NCBI RefSeq assembly: GCF_029382255.1
Contig: NZ_JARLLG010000001.1
Span: forward strand, 496,001-560,000
Source of the DNA: Isoptericola croceus
Lineage (GTDB): Bacteria > Actinomycetota > Actinomycetes > Actinomycetales > Cellulomonadaceae
Reading direction: 5' to 3'
DNA: 64,000 nucleotides
Positions 56,804 to 64,000 of the stretch are shown here, in pieces. Below the pieces are notes generated by a model, which worked only from the letters and a program-made list of their open reading frames with translations, had not been told where the DNA came from and searched no databases. The translations under genes were made by a program, and so were the position numbers. Position 1 is the first letter of the stretch. Every line of letters starts with the position of its first letter.

Positions 56804-58026
56804 GCGCCGAGGGACCCGGCACGGCGTGCGGACTCGGCGAAGGAGCCGGTCAGCGGCAGGTCGGGGACCAGCAGCGCCTGGACGGCATGGTAGATGTCCG
56901 GCTTGCCGTCCCAGACCTCGCCGGCGGGACGGTCCTCGGCGTCGAGCTCGTGGTGCCACGACCCGCGCTCGGCGTCGACGAAGCGGTCGCGGACCAGCTC
57001 CCACCACTGCGCGGCATGGTCCGCATACTCCGCGGAGCCGGTCACGGTGGCCAGGACCTCGGCCGTGGCGACCGCCTCGGCCGCCACCCAGTGGAACCGG
57101 CGGCGTTCCACGGGGTCTCCGGCCCAGTCGACCGTGTAGACGAACCCGGTGCCGTCGAAGCCGTCGGCCAGCGCGCGCTCGAAGAGCTGTTGGGCAGCGT
57201 CGGTGCGGCGGCCCACCTCGCCGGACGCGACGTCGAGCTGCAGCATGAGCCGTGCCCACTCGAAGCCGTGGCCCGGGGTGGAGCCGTAGGGCTTGAACGG
57301 GTCGCGCGGTCGGTCGGCGTTGAACTCGAGGTCCGGCGACCAGCCCACCGTGAAGTGCTCCGGGATCCTCCAGTCGTTCGCCGCTGCCCACGCCGACGTC
57401 CGGTCCACGACGGCGGCGGCGCGCTCTCGCCACCGCGGGTCGCCGGTCGCGTCGGAGGCGGCGAGCAGCGCCTCGACGCCGTGCATGTTCGCGTTGATGC
57501 CCCGGTAGGGCGCCATGGCGGACCACGTGCGATCCCACTCGTCGGCGAGCATTCCCGGCCCGGCCTCCCAGAAGCGGCGGTCGAGCACCTCGAGCGCCTC
57601 GGCGAGCAGGTTCTCGGCGCCGGGGCGCCCTGCCTGGGTCGCCGAGGCGGCGGCGAGCACCACGAACGCGTGGGCGTAGGCGGCCTTGGTGCCGTCGACG
57701 GCGTCACCCGGCCCGTACGAGGCGAACCAGCCCCCGTGCTGGGTGTCGCGGAGCGCACCGGTCAGCCCGGCGAGGGCCCGGTCGGCACGCTCGGCGCAGC
57801 GGGGGACACCCAGGAGGTCGCCCAGCGCGTAGGTGTGCGCCATCCGTGCGGTGATCCAGGTGTGCACCGGTCGGGTCCCGTCCGGGCGGCCGCTGCCGTC
57901 CAGCCAGGCGGCACCGGCGTCCGTCCGCACCGACGGCGTACCGAACTCCAGGAGACGCCGGACCTCGTCGGCGCGCCAGGTGACGGCCGCCGGGCTGCTC
58001 GTGGAACCTGCCTCGTCGTGGGGCAT
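56773..58026 (-). CDS. AGE-family sugar 2-epimerase/isomerase
   Basis: A 417-residue (alpha/alpha)6-barrel protein of the N-acylglucosamine 2-epimerase family. Landmarks: RPVHTWITARMAHTYALG, GGWFASYGP, KAAYAHAFVVLAAA, YRGINANMHGVEALLAA, STPGHGFEWARLML and RRFHWVAAEAVATAEVL, with the conserved catalytic histidines and Arg. These motifs are nearer to the mannose isomerase/cellobiose 2-epimerase YihS-like branch than to GlcNAc epimerases. ATG 58026 has GGAGAGG upstream. It may be co-regulated with the LacI gene 103 bp upstream on the same strand. Confidence 0.85.
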   Translation of the reverse strand: MPHDEAGSTSSPAAVTWRADEVRRLLEFGTPSVRTDAGAAWLDGSGRPDGTRPVHTWITARMAHTYALGDLLGVPRCAERADRALAGLTGALRDTQHGGWFASYGPGDAVDGTKAAYAHAFVVLAAASATQAGRPGAENLLAEALEVLDRRFWEAGPGMLADEWDRTWSAMAPYRGINANMHGVEALLAASDATGDPRWRERAAAVVDRTSAWAAANDWRIPEHFTVGWSPDLEFNADRPRDPFKPYGSTPGHGFEWARLMLQLDVASGEVGRRTDAAQQLFERALADGFDGTGFVYTVDWAGDPVERRRFHWVAAEAVATAEVLATVTGSAEYADHAAQWWELVRDRFVDAERGSWHHELDAEDRPAGEVWDGKPDIYHAVQALLVPDLPLTGSFAESARRAGSLGAQPPASPVSR

Positions 58027-58129
58027 CTGCGTCCTCTCCGGGGACGGGCGTCGCCCGTGGGTCCCTTGCGGCTGACGTTCTGACAGCGGTGTCATGCGCC
58101 GCGAATATCTCACGCCGGGAGACCGTTCC

Positions 58130-59167
58130 TCAAGCCGGGCCGCCGTCGTCGACCGGTGGTGGTCGCTCGCCCGATCCACGGACGACCAGCCGTGTGCCGA
58201 CCGTCCGCCAGCGGGCCGGGAGCGTCGGGTCCGCCGTCCGCCCCAGCGCGAGCAGCGCGGCCTGGTGGCCGATCTCCGCCGCGTCGTAGGCGACGACCGT
58301 CACCCCGAGGAGGTCGGCGAGCTCGAAGTCGTCGAACCCGACGAGCGCGGGGACGGTGCGGCCGGCCGCGCGGCGCTCGTGCAGCGCGTGGAGTGCCCCG
58401 ACGGTGATGCGGTTGTTCATGGTCAGGAGCGCCGTGGGCGGTTCGGGCACGTCGAGCAGGTCGGTCACGGAGCGCTGCGCCGTCGCCGCGTCGTGCGCGC
58501 CGTCCCGGACGAGGCGCTCGGCGTCGGCGATGCCGTGGTCGGCCATCGCCCGGACGAAGGCGAGGTGACGCTCCCGGGCCGTCCAGACGCGGGGGTCGTC
58601 GCCGACGAGGCCGACGCGTCGGTGCCCGTCGGCGACCAGGTGGTCCACCGCCTGCCGGACCCCGCCGGCGTTGTCGATGACGACGGTGTCCGCGTCGACG
58701 CCGGCGGCAGGGCGGTCGACGAGGACGAGGGGGGTGCCTGACGTCAGCTCACGCCCGAGGTAGCCGTGATCGGCGTCCGTCGGTGCGATGACCAGGGCGG
58801 CGACCCGCCGGTCGAGGAGGGCCTCGGTGAGCTGCCGTTCGCGGGCGGGATCCTCGTCCGAGCTCGCGGTGATCAGCTGGTAGGCGGAGTCGCGCAGCGC
58901 CCGCTCCATGCCACCGGCGATCGAGGCGTAGAAGCGGTTCGCGACGTCGGCGGTGACGAAGCCGACCAGGGGCGTGGTCCCGCCGCGAGCGAGGTCGACC
59001 GCCATCGCGTTGCGCCGGAAGCCGAGCGCGACCGCGGCCGCTCGGACCTTCTCCTGCGTGGCCAGCGCCACGTGCGGCTCGTCGTTCAGGACGCGTGAGG
59101 CCGTCTTGAGGCTGACGCCGGCAGCCTCTGCGACGGCGGCGAGCGTGGGTCGTCGGTGGATCGCCAA
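58130..59167 (-). CDS. LacI-family regulator divergent from the CE12-PL11 gene
   Basis: A 345-residue LacI protein. HTH RPTLAAVAEAAGVSLKTASRVLNDEPHVALATQEKV, then VGFVTADVANRFYASIAGGME, LLTMNNRITVGALHAL and LVGFDDFELADLLGVTVVAYD. No ATG or GTG precedes the HTH at a sensible distance; TTG 59167 has GGAGGG eight bases before it and is taken as the start. It probably regulates itself, the downstream epimerase gene and the divergent rhamnogalacturonan enzyme. Two HTH residues (SLKTA instead of the S.(S/A)TVS pattern) differ from the rhamnose-cluster LacI, so it may read a related but distinct operator. Confidence 0.88.
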   Translation of the reverse strand: MAIHRRPTLAAVAEAAGVSLKTASRVLNDEPHVALATQEKVRAAAVALGFRRNAMAVDLARGGTTPLVGFVTADVANRFYASIAGGMERALRDSAYQLITASSDEDPARERQLTEALLDRRVAALVIAPTDADHGYLGRELTSGTPLVLVDRPAAGVDADTVVIDNAGGVRQAVDHLVADGHRRVGLVGDDPRVWTARERHLAFVRAMADHGIADAERLVRDGAHDAATAQRSVTDLLDVPEPPTALLTMNNRITVGALHALHERRAAGRTVPALVGFDDFELADLLGVTVVAYDAAEIGHQAALLALGRTADPTLPARWRTVGTRLVVRGSGERPPPVDDGGPA

Positions 59168-59290
59168 TCCTGGTTCCCTCCGTGCGCCCGCTCTCTGACG
59201 GTGGGCACACGCTACCGTCTCCGAGACGCGGACGACGCTCGACCTCTGGACATCAGCGACGTGACCGGGCATGATGACGTCGACGCGTTG

Positions 59291-59317
59291 TTGAATCCAT
59301 TCATTAAACCCATACAA
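59291..59317. promoter_or_regulatory. Degenerate rhamnogalacturonan-type operators O6
   Basis: TTGAATCCATTCAT (59291-59304) and TTAAACCCATACAA (59304-59317) are end-to-end versions of the TTGAATCGATTCAA motif with CC replacing the central CG. The outer bases are retained. They lie in the 291-bp divergent region between the LacI gene and the CE12-PL11 gene, which holds no other gene. Confidence 0.5.
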
Positions 59318-59418
59318 CCCCTCACCGACGAGGGCGCGTCACCGGCTCAGGCCGGGCTCAACGACGAGACGACGAGGTGAACCGTGCAGCAGCCCGACAG
59401 GCTCTCACGTGCCGAGCG

Positions 59419-59432
59419 TGAAAGCGCTTACC
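59419..59432. promoter_or_regulatory. LacI-type operator just upstream of the CE12-PL11 start
   Basis: TGAAAGCGCTTACC has an AAGCGCTT core like the site at 23945 before the CUT1 operon. If translation starts at GTG 59384 instead of ATG 59459, this site would lie inside the coding sequence. Confidence 0.5.
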
Positions 59433-59458
59433 GGCACCGTCCGACCCCCCCACCACCG

Positions 59459-62400
59459 ATGCGCGCCCGATCACTCGTGGCAGGCGCGGCCGCAGCAGCC
59501 CTCGTGCTGCCGCTCGTACCGAGCGCCGCGACCGCGGACGAGCACGACCCCACGTGGGCACTCGACTTCGGCACCACGACCAGCCCGGTCGCCGAGGGCT
59601 ACCAGCGGGTGGACGAGACGACGGCGTACACCGAGGAGGCCGGGTTCGGCATCACCTCGGGCGACGTCGCCTCGCGTGACCGCTCCACCGACCAGGACCC
59701 GCTCACCGGTGACTTCGTCCTGGCCGCCGCGTGGCAGTTCGTCGCGGACGTGCCGGACGGCACCTACGACGTCGAGGTCTGGGCCGGTGACACGCTCGCC
59801 GGTACCTCCAGCGTGCGCACCACCATCGTGCTCGAGGACGGCGACCCGACGCACATCCGCCCCCCCAGGGAGGGCACGACGTCCGAGGTCATCCGCACCG
59901 AGGTGACCGACGGTCAGCTCACCGTGGACGTCACCGGTGCCGGCTACGGCTACGTCAACGGCATCCTCGTCACCGAGGTGCCCGACGACGGCTCGGACGA
60001 CGGCACGGACCCGGGTGACGGGGACGACGACGGCACCACCGACCCGGGCGAGGGCAACGGCACGCCCGGCCCGGCGAACCTGCGTGTCGCCGCCGCGAGC
60101 GACGACCAGGTCGTCATGCGCTGGAACGAGGTGGACGGTGCCACGGGCTACGTCCTGACCCGCAGCGACGCCGTCGACGGCGAGTACGCCGAGATCGCGC
60201 GCACCGGCGCCCGCGAGGTCTTCTTCGCGGACACCGACGCCGACACCTCGGCCGTCAGCTACTACCGGGTGCACGCGGTCACGGCCGACGGCACCACGGA
60301 CGCGTCGGCCCCCGCGGTGGGCACGCTGGCGAGCGAGGCCGACTTCCCGGACTCCGGCGTGCTCTCGATCGACCTCGGTCCCGGCGACGTCGCCCAGGGC
60401 GCCGTGGCCGTGGACGCGGACACCGCCTACGACGCCGAGAACCGCCTCGGGTTCGTGGACACCTCCGTGGTGACGGCCAGCGACCGTGGCGGTGACGCGC
60501 TGCGGGGCGACTTCGTCACGGCCGGCGGCGGCGAGCTCGTCATCGACCTGCCGAATGGTGACTACACCGTGGGTCTGGTCGCCGGCGACGCCGAGTCCGC
60601 CACCGAGATCGCCATCACGGCCGAGCAGATGGTCAAGGTCCAGAAGACCGAGAAGGCCGCGGGCGAGTACCTCGAGATGGAGTTCGACGTCGCGCTCGTG
60701 GACGGTCAGCTCAACCTGCAGATCTCCGGTGGTGCCGCGAACCTCAACGCGCTGACCATCACGCAGTCGTCCCCGCGGGAGGCCGGTGAGCAGCCGACGG
60801 TGTTCGTCACGGGTGACTCGACGGTGCAGTCCTACGACGCGGGCTTCGCCCCGCAGGCCGGCTGGGGCCAGATGATCGAGCGGTACCTGTCCGACGACGT
60901 CGTGGTGGACAACCACGCCATCGGCGGCCGGTCCTCGAAGAACTTCATCAGCCAGGGCCGTCTCGACCGGGTGCTCAAGGAGATCCGTCCGGGCGACTAC
61001 CTGTACGTCCAGTTCGGGCACAACGACAACAGCTACGGCGTCGACGACCGCTGGGCCGGCCCGGGCGACTACTACTACTACCTGCAGACGTTCATCGACG
61101 GCGCCGTCCAGCGCGGTGCGCAGCCGATCGTCGTCACGCCGGTCTCCCGCCGGTCCTTCGACGCGGCGACCGGTCAGTTCAACGTCTCCTTCCCGGACTA
61201 CGTCGAGGCCGCGACCGACGTCGCTGCCGACACCGGCACCCCGCTGGTGGACCTGTCGGCCTCGTCGCGGGCCTACCTGAACGAGATCGGGCCGGAGGAG
61301 GCCAAGAGCGTCTTCCTGCACGTCCCGGCCGGGGTCTACCCGAACCGGCCGAACGGCACGACGGACGACACCCACTTCCAGGAGTACGGCGCCATCCAGA
61401 TGGCCCGCCTGGTCGCGGCGGACACCGCCCGGCTGGACGTGCCGCTCGCTGACCAGGTCGTCGACGCCGACCCGCCCGCCGAGGTCCCGGACGCGCCCGC
61501 CGGCGTGGTCGCGAGCAGCATCTCCGCCTCCAGCGTCACGCTGAGCTGGACCGACGTCGAGGGCGCGGACATCTACAAGGTGTTCGCCAAGGCCTCCGAC
61601 GCCGAGGACTACGAGCTCGTCGCGACCTCGACCGTCGCGCTGGCCAACGTCACCGGCCTCGTCCAGGGCACCAGCTACGACCTGCGCGTCGTGGCCGTCA
61701 ACGGTCGCGGTGACTCGGCGCCGTCGGCCACGGTGTCGATCACGACCAAGGCGCCGTTGTTCAAGTTCGACATGCAGGTCTCCGGCAACGTCACGAAGGA
61801 CGGCTACACGGCGTTCGACGAGACGACGCTCTACACCGCCGAGCGGGGCTACGGCTTCACCTCGACGTCCGGTCCCGGCGGCCGTGACCGCGGCACCGGG
61901 GACGGGACCATGGATGATCTGCAGCGGGACTTCCTGCTGCCGGGCGCCGGCACGCCGATGCGGTTCGACGTGCCGAACGGCACCTACGCCGTCGAGGTGA
62001 TCTGGGGCGACCTGATCGGTACGGCACGGCTCGGTACGACGGTCCAGGGCGTCAACTACGGATCCGCGAACGCAGGCCGTGGCAGCACCTCCAGCAAGAT
62101 CATCCAGCCCGTGGTCGTCACCGACGGGAAGATCGACCTGGTGGCCGACGGCTGGCTCAACGGCCTGGAGATCACGGCGCTGATGTACGCACCGACGAAC
62201 CTGAGCGCGGGCGACGTGACGATCGACGGCTCGGACGTCTCCGTGCCGCTGTCGTGGGATGCGGCGCAGGACGTCTCCGGGTACCGGGTGTACCGCCTCG
62301 CCGAGGGCGCGGTCCGTCCGACGGCGCTCGGTGACGTCACCGATCCGGCGGTGACCGAGTTCGTCGACACCACGGGCGACGTCGGCCTGCGGTACACGTA

Positions 62401-64000
62401 CACGGTCGTCGCGCTCGACGCGGCGGGCAACGAGTCGGTCGCGTCGAACGCGGTCGAGCTCACCACGGTGGACGACTCGGTGACGACCGCGGCGACGCCC
62501 GCGGGCCTCGCGGTGTCGGACGTGGCCAAGCACGAGGTCTCGCTCGCCTGGGAGCCCGTCGAGGACGCGCTGTTCTACCACGTGTACCGCGCCGACAAGG
62601 CTGGTGACCTGGTGCTCCTCGACCGGGCCGCGGACCCCGCGTACGTGGACACGGACGTGCTCACCACCGTCGGATACACCTACGCGGTCGCGTCGGTGAA
62701 CGCCGGCGGTGTCTCCGAGCTCTCGGAGACGGTGACCTCCGAGGCAGTGACGAACCTGTCGCGGCAGGTCGAGCGCACCGGCCGCCAGCCGGTCGCTGCG
62801 CAGTCCGACGACGGGATCTACGTCGGCTGGGCGATGCTCGGCGACGACCCGGAGGACATCTCCTTCCACGTCTACCGGGACGGCGCGCGCCTCACGGACG
62901 AGCCGGTCACGGACTCCACCAACCTGGTGGACGCCGACGGTGACGCGGACTCCACCTACCGGGTCTCCGCCGTCGTCGACGGTGTCGAACGCTGGACGGG
63001 CGAGGAGTTCGGCGTCTGGGACGGTCAGACCCTGGACATCCCGATCAACAAGCCGGAGGACGCCTACACCAAGGACGGTCAGCCGTACTCGTACAGTGCG
63101 AACGACGTCTCCGTGGGCGACGTCACCGGTGACGGGCAGTTCGAGTACATCGTCAAGTGGAACCCGTCCAACGCGAAGGACAACTCGCACTCCGGCTACA
63201 CGGGCAACGTCTACCTCGACGCGTACACCCTGTCGGGCGAGCAGCTCTGGCGCATCGACCTGGGTCACAACATCCGGGCCGGGTCGCACTACACCCAGTT
63301 CCAGGTGTACGACTACGACGGCGACGGCAAGGCCGAGATGATCGTCAAGACCGCCGACGGCACCGTCGACGGCGTCGGGACGGTCATCGGCGACGCGCGG
63401 GCCGACTACCGCAACTCGGGTGGCTACGTGCTCTCCGGGCCGGAGTTCCTCACGGTGTTCGACGGCGCCACCGGGGCCGCGATCGACACGATCGACTACG
63501 TGCCGCCGCGCGGCGACGTCGGCTCGTGGGGCGACACCTACGGCAACCGGGTGGACCGCTTCCTCGCGGCCACCGCCTACCTGGACGGAGAGACGCCGTC
63601 GGCGATCTTCAGCCGGGGCTACTACACCCGCAGCGTCATCGCGGCGTTCGACTTCGACGGGTCCGAGCTCACCCAGCGGTGGGTCTTCGACTCCGACGAG
63701 GCGGGCGACCAGTACCGCGGTCAGGGCAACCACGACATGCAGGTGGCCGACGTCGACGGCGACCAGAAGGACGAGATCATCTTCGGGTCGATGACCCTCG
63801 ACGACGACGGGACGGTGCTGTACAACACCGGGCTCGGGCACGGCGACGCCCTGCACGTGTCGGACTTCGACCCGTCGCGTCCGGGGCTGGAGCTGTTCGC
63901 GGCTCACGAGGACATGGGGGCGTCGGGCAACCGTGGTGGCACGTTCCGTGACGCGGGTACGGGCGAGATCCTGTGGTCCGTCCCGGCGCAGGTCGACACC
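59459..64000 (+). CDS. Giant secreted CE12 rhamnogalacturonan acetylesterase - PL11 rhamnogalacturonan lyase fusion (3' end beyond window)
   Basis: 1514 codons are visible and the frame is still open at the window edge. Order: Sec signal (MRARSLVAGAAAAALVLPLV...ATA), carbohydrate-binding module (about 32-165; WALDFGTTTSPVAEGY), an Asp/Gly/Thr-rich linker (about 176-203), FN3 (205-300), a second sugar-binding-like module (303-440), a CE12 esterase (446-660; GDS motif with Ser454 in FVTGDSTVQSYD, GGRSSKNF, QFGHND, Asp636/His639 in DDTHF), FN3 (665-760), a third binding module (765-905; KFDMQVSGNVTKDGYTAFDE), two FN3 (905-1095) and PL11 (from about 1100). The PL11 part keeps YDYDGDGKAEMIVKTADG and FSRGYYTRSVIAAFDFDG. 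ATG 59459 has a poor ribosome site; GTG 59384, preceded by GAGG and a stop codon, is the alternative. Confidence 0.88.
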   Translation, partial: MRARSLVAGAAAAALVLPLVPSAATADEHDPTWALDFGTTTSPVAEGYQRVDETTAYTEEAGFGITSGDVASRDRSTDQDPLTGDFVLAAAWQFVADVPDGTYDVEVWAGDTLAGTSSVRTTIVLEDGDPTHIRPPREGTTSEVIRTEVTDGQLTVDVTGAGYGYVNGILVTEVPDDGSDDGTDPGDGDDDGTTDPGEGNGTPGPANLRVAAASDDQVVMRWNEVDGATGYVLTRSDAVDGEYAEIARTGAREVFFADTDADTSAVSYYRVHAVTADGTTDASAPAVGTLASEADFPDSGVLSIDLGPGDVAQGAVAVDADTAYDAENRLGFVDTSVVTASDRGGDALRGDFVTAGGGELVIDLPNGDYTVGLVAGDAESATEIAITAEQMVKVQKTEKAAGEYLEMEFDVALVDGQLNLQISGGAANLNALTITQSSPREAGEQPTVFVTGDSTVQSYDAGFAPQAGWGQMIERYLSDDVVVDNHAIGGRSSKNFISQGRLDRVLKEIRPGDYLYVQFGHNDNSYGVDDRWAGPGDYYYYLQTFIDGAVQRGAQPIVVTPVSRRSFDAATGQFNVSFPDYVEAATDVAADTGTPLVDLSASSRAYLNEIGPEEAKSVFLHVPAGVYPNRPNGTTDDTHFQEYGAIQMARLVAADTARLDVPLADQVVDADPPAEVPDAPAGVVASSISASSVTLSWTDVEGADIYKVFAKASDAEDYELVATSTVALANVTGLVQGTSYDLRVVAVNGRGDSAPSATVSITTKAPLFKFDMQVSGNVTKDGYTAFDETTLYTAERGYGFTSTSGPGGRDRGTGDGTMDDLQRDFLLPGAGTPMRFDVPNGTYAVEVIWGDLIGTARLGTTVQGVNYGSANAGRGSTSSKIIQPVVVTDGKIDLVADGWLNGLEITALMYAPTNLSAGDVTIDGSDVSVPLSWDAAQDVSGYRVYRLAEGAVRPTALGDVTDPAVTEFVDTTGDVGLRYTYTVVALDAAGNESVASNAVELTTVDDSVTTAATPAGLAVSDVAKHEVSLAWEPVEDALFYHVYRADKAGDLVLLDRAADPAYVDTDVLTTVGYTYAVASVNAGGVSELSETVTSEAVTNLSRQVERTGRQPVAAQSDDGIYVGWAMLGDDPEDISFHVYRDGARLTDEPVTDSTNLVDADGDADSTYRVSAVVDGVERWTGEEFGVWDGQTLDIPINKPEDAYTKDGQPYSYSANDVSVGDVTGDGQFEYIVKWNPSNAKDNSHSGYTGNVYLDAYTLSGEQLWRIDLGHNIRAGSHYTQFQVYDYDGDGKAEMIVKTADGTVDGVGTVIGDARADYRNSGGYVLSGPEFLTVFDGATGAAIDTIDYVPPRGDVGSWGDTYGNRVDRFLAATAYLDGETPSAIFSRGYYTRSVIAAFDFDGSELTQRWVFDSDEAGDQYRGQGNHDMQVADVDGDQKDEIIFGSMTLDDDGTVLYNTGLGHGDALHVSDFDPSRPGLELFAAHEDMGASGNRGGTFRDAGTGEILWSVPAQVDT

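Noticed and set aside
59471-63907. A 1478-codon open frame antisense to the CE12-PL11 gene
   Set aside because: It is rich in Val, Arg, Asp, Gly and His with no recognisable motif, as expected of the complement of GC-rich coding sequence. The plus strand carries clear esterase and lyase signatures.
1-64000. tRNA, rRNA, riboswitch and replication-origin features
   Set aside because: Inspection by eye found no tRNA-like clover leaf, rRNA segment, known riboswitch core or iteron/DnaA-box cluster. A covariance-model search (tRNAscan-SE, Rfam) would be needed to exclude them formally.

Overview
The window is about 64 kb of very GC-rich DNA. Start codons are ATG, GTG or TTG, operons are dense with ATGA/GTGA stop-start overlaps, and DrrAB-type ABC exporters, NarL-type two-component systems, LacI/GntR/IclR regulators and GH74/GH67/PL11 enzymes are all present. 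This fits a plant-polysaccharide-degrading actinobacterium, most likely a Micrococcales of the Cellulomonas/Cellulosimicrobium/Isoptericola kind. That assignment is inference from gene content, because no rRNA or tRNA gene was seen. No phage, IS element or CRISPR array was recognised.

Layout. 0-3.2 kb: a sugar-binding lipoprotein (end of an upstream ABC system) and a FadR-type regulator with L-fuconate dehydratase. 3.3-7.7 kb: an IclR regulator with an SDR protein and a HAD phosphatase, divergent from the KDG-to-pyruvate module (kdgK, eda). 7.7-12.3 kb: a DUF624-like membrane protein, a DrrAB-like exporter divergent from a histidine kinase/response regulator pair, and a ferritin. 12.4-23.8 kb: xyloglucan/glucuronoxylan island with GH74, a decayed X2-CBM46 remnant, GH5_4-X2-CBM46, GH67, glucuronate isomerase, a LacI regulator and fructuronate reductase. 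24-43.1 kb: rhamnogalacturonan-I/rhamnose island with a CUT1 importer, a DUF624-like protein, a PL11 lyase, a Gfo/Idh-DUF6807-cupin operon, GH42, a LacI regulator and rhaM-rhaI-esterase-rhaEW-rhaB. 43.2-50.9 kb: a secreted CBM13-GH43, an anti-sigma-type ATPase, an orphan ABC ATPase, and a three-gene oxidoreductase/DUF993/TIM-barrel operon divergent from a LacI gene. 51-56.8 kb: a glycosyltransferase, a uridine-kinase-like protein, and lutABC divergent from lldR. 56.8-64 kb: an AGE-family epimerase, a LacI regulator and a giant secreted CE12-PL11 fusion that runs off the window.

How it works together. Secreted GH74, GH5_4, GH43, PL11 and CE12-PL11 would cut xyloglucan, arabinan-type and rhamnogalacturonan-I chains, and CUT1 transporters would import the oligosaccharides. 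Cytoplasmic GH42 and GH67 would trim them. Rhamnose would go through RhaM/RhaI/RhaB/RhaEW to DHAP and lactate, the lactate being usable by LutABC. Glucuronate would go through UxaC and UxuB to mannonate, then (after a mannonate dehydratase not found here) KDG, KDPG, and pyruvate plus G3P. A shared operator close to TTGAATCGATTCAA lies before five transcription units of the rhamnogalacturonan island, with degenerate versions before the CE12-PL11 gene, pointing to one LacI-type regulon.

Unusual structure. At least six long near-perfect palindromes (57-72 bp) are scattered through the window. Three share one sequence family at 3' ends of genes. Two share another family, and one of these sits in frame inside rhaB. 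Several ordinary terminator hairpins and an SBP/permease intercistronic hairpin are also present.
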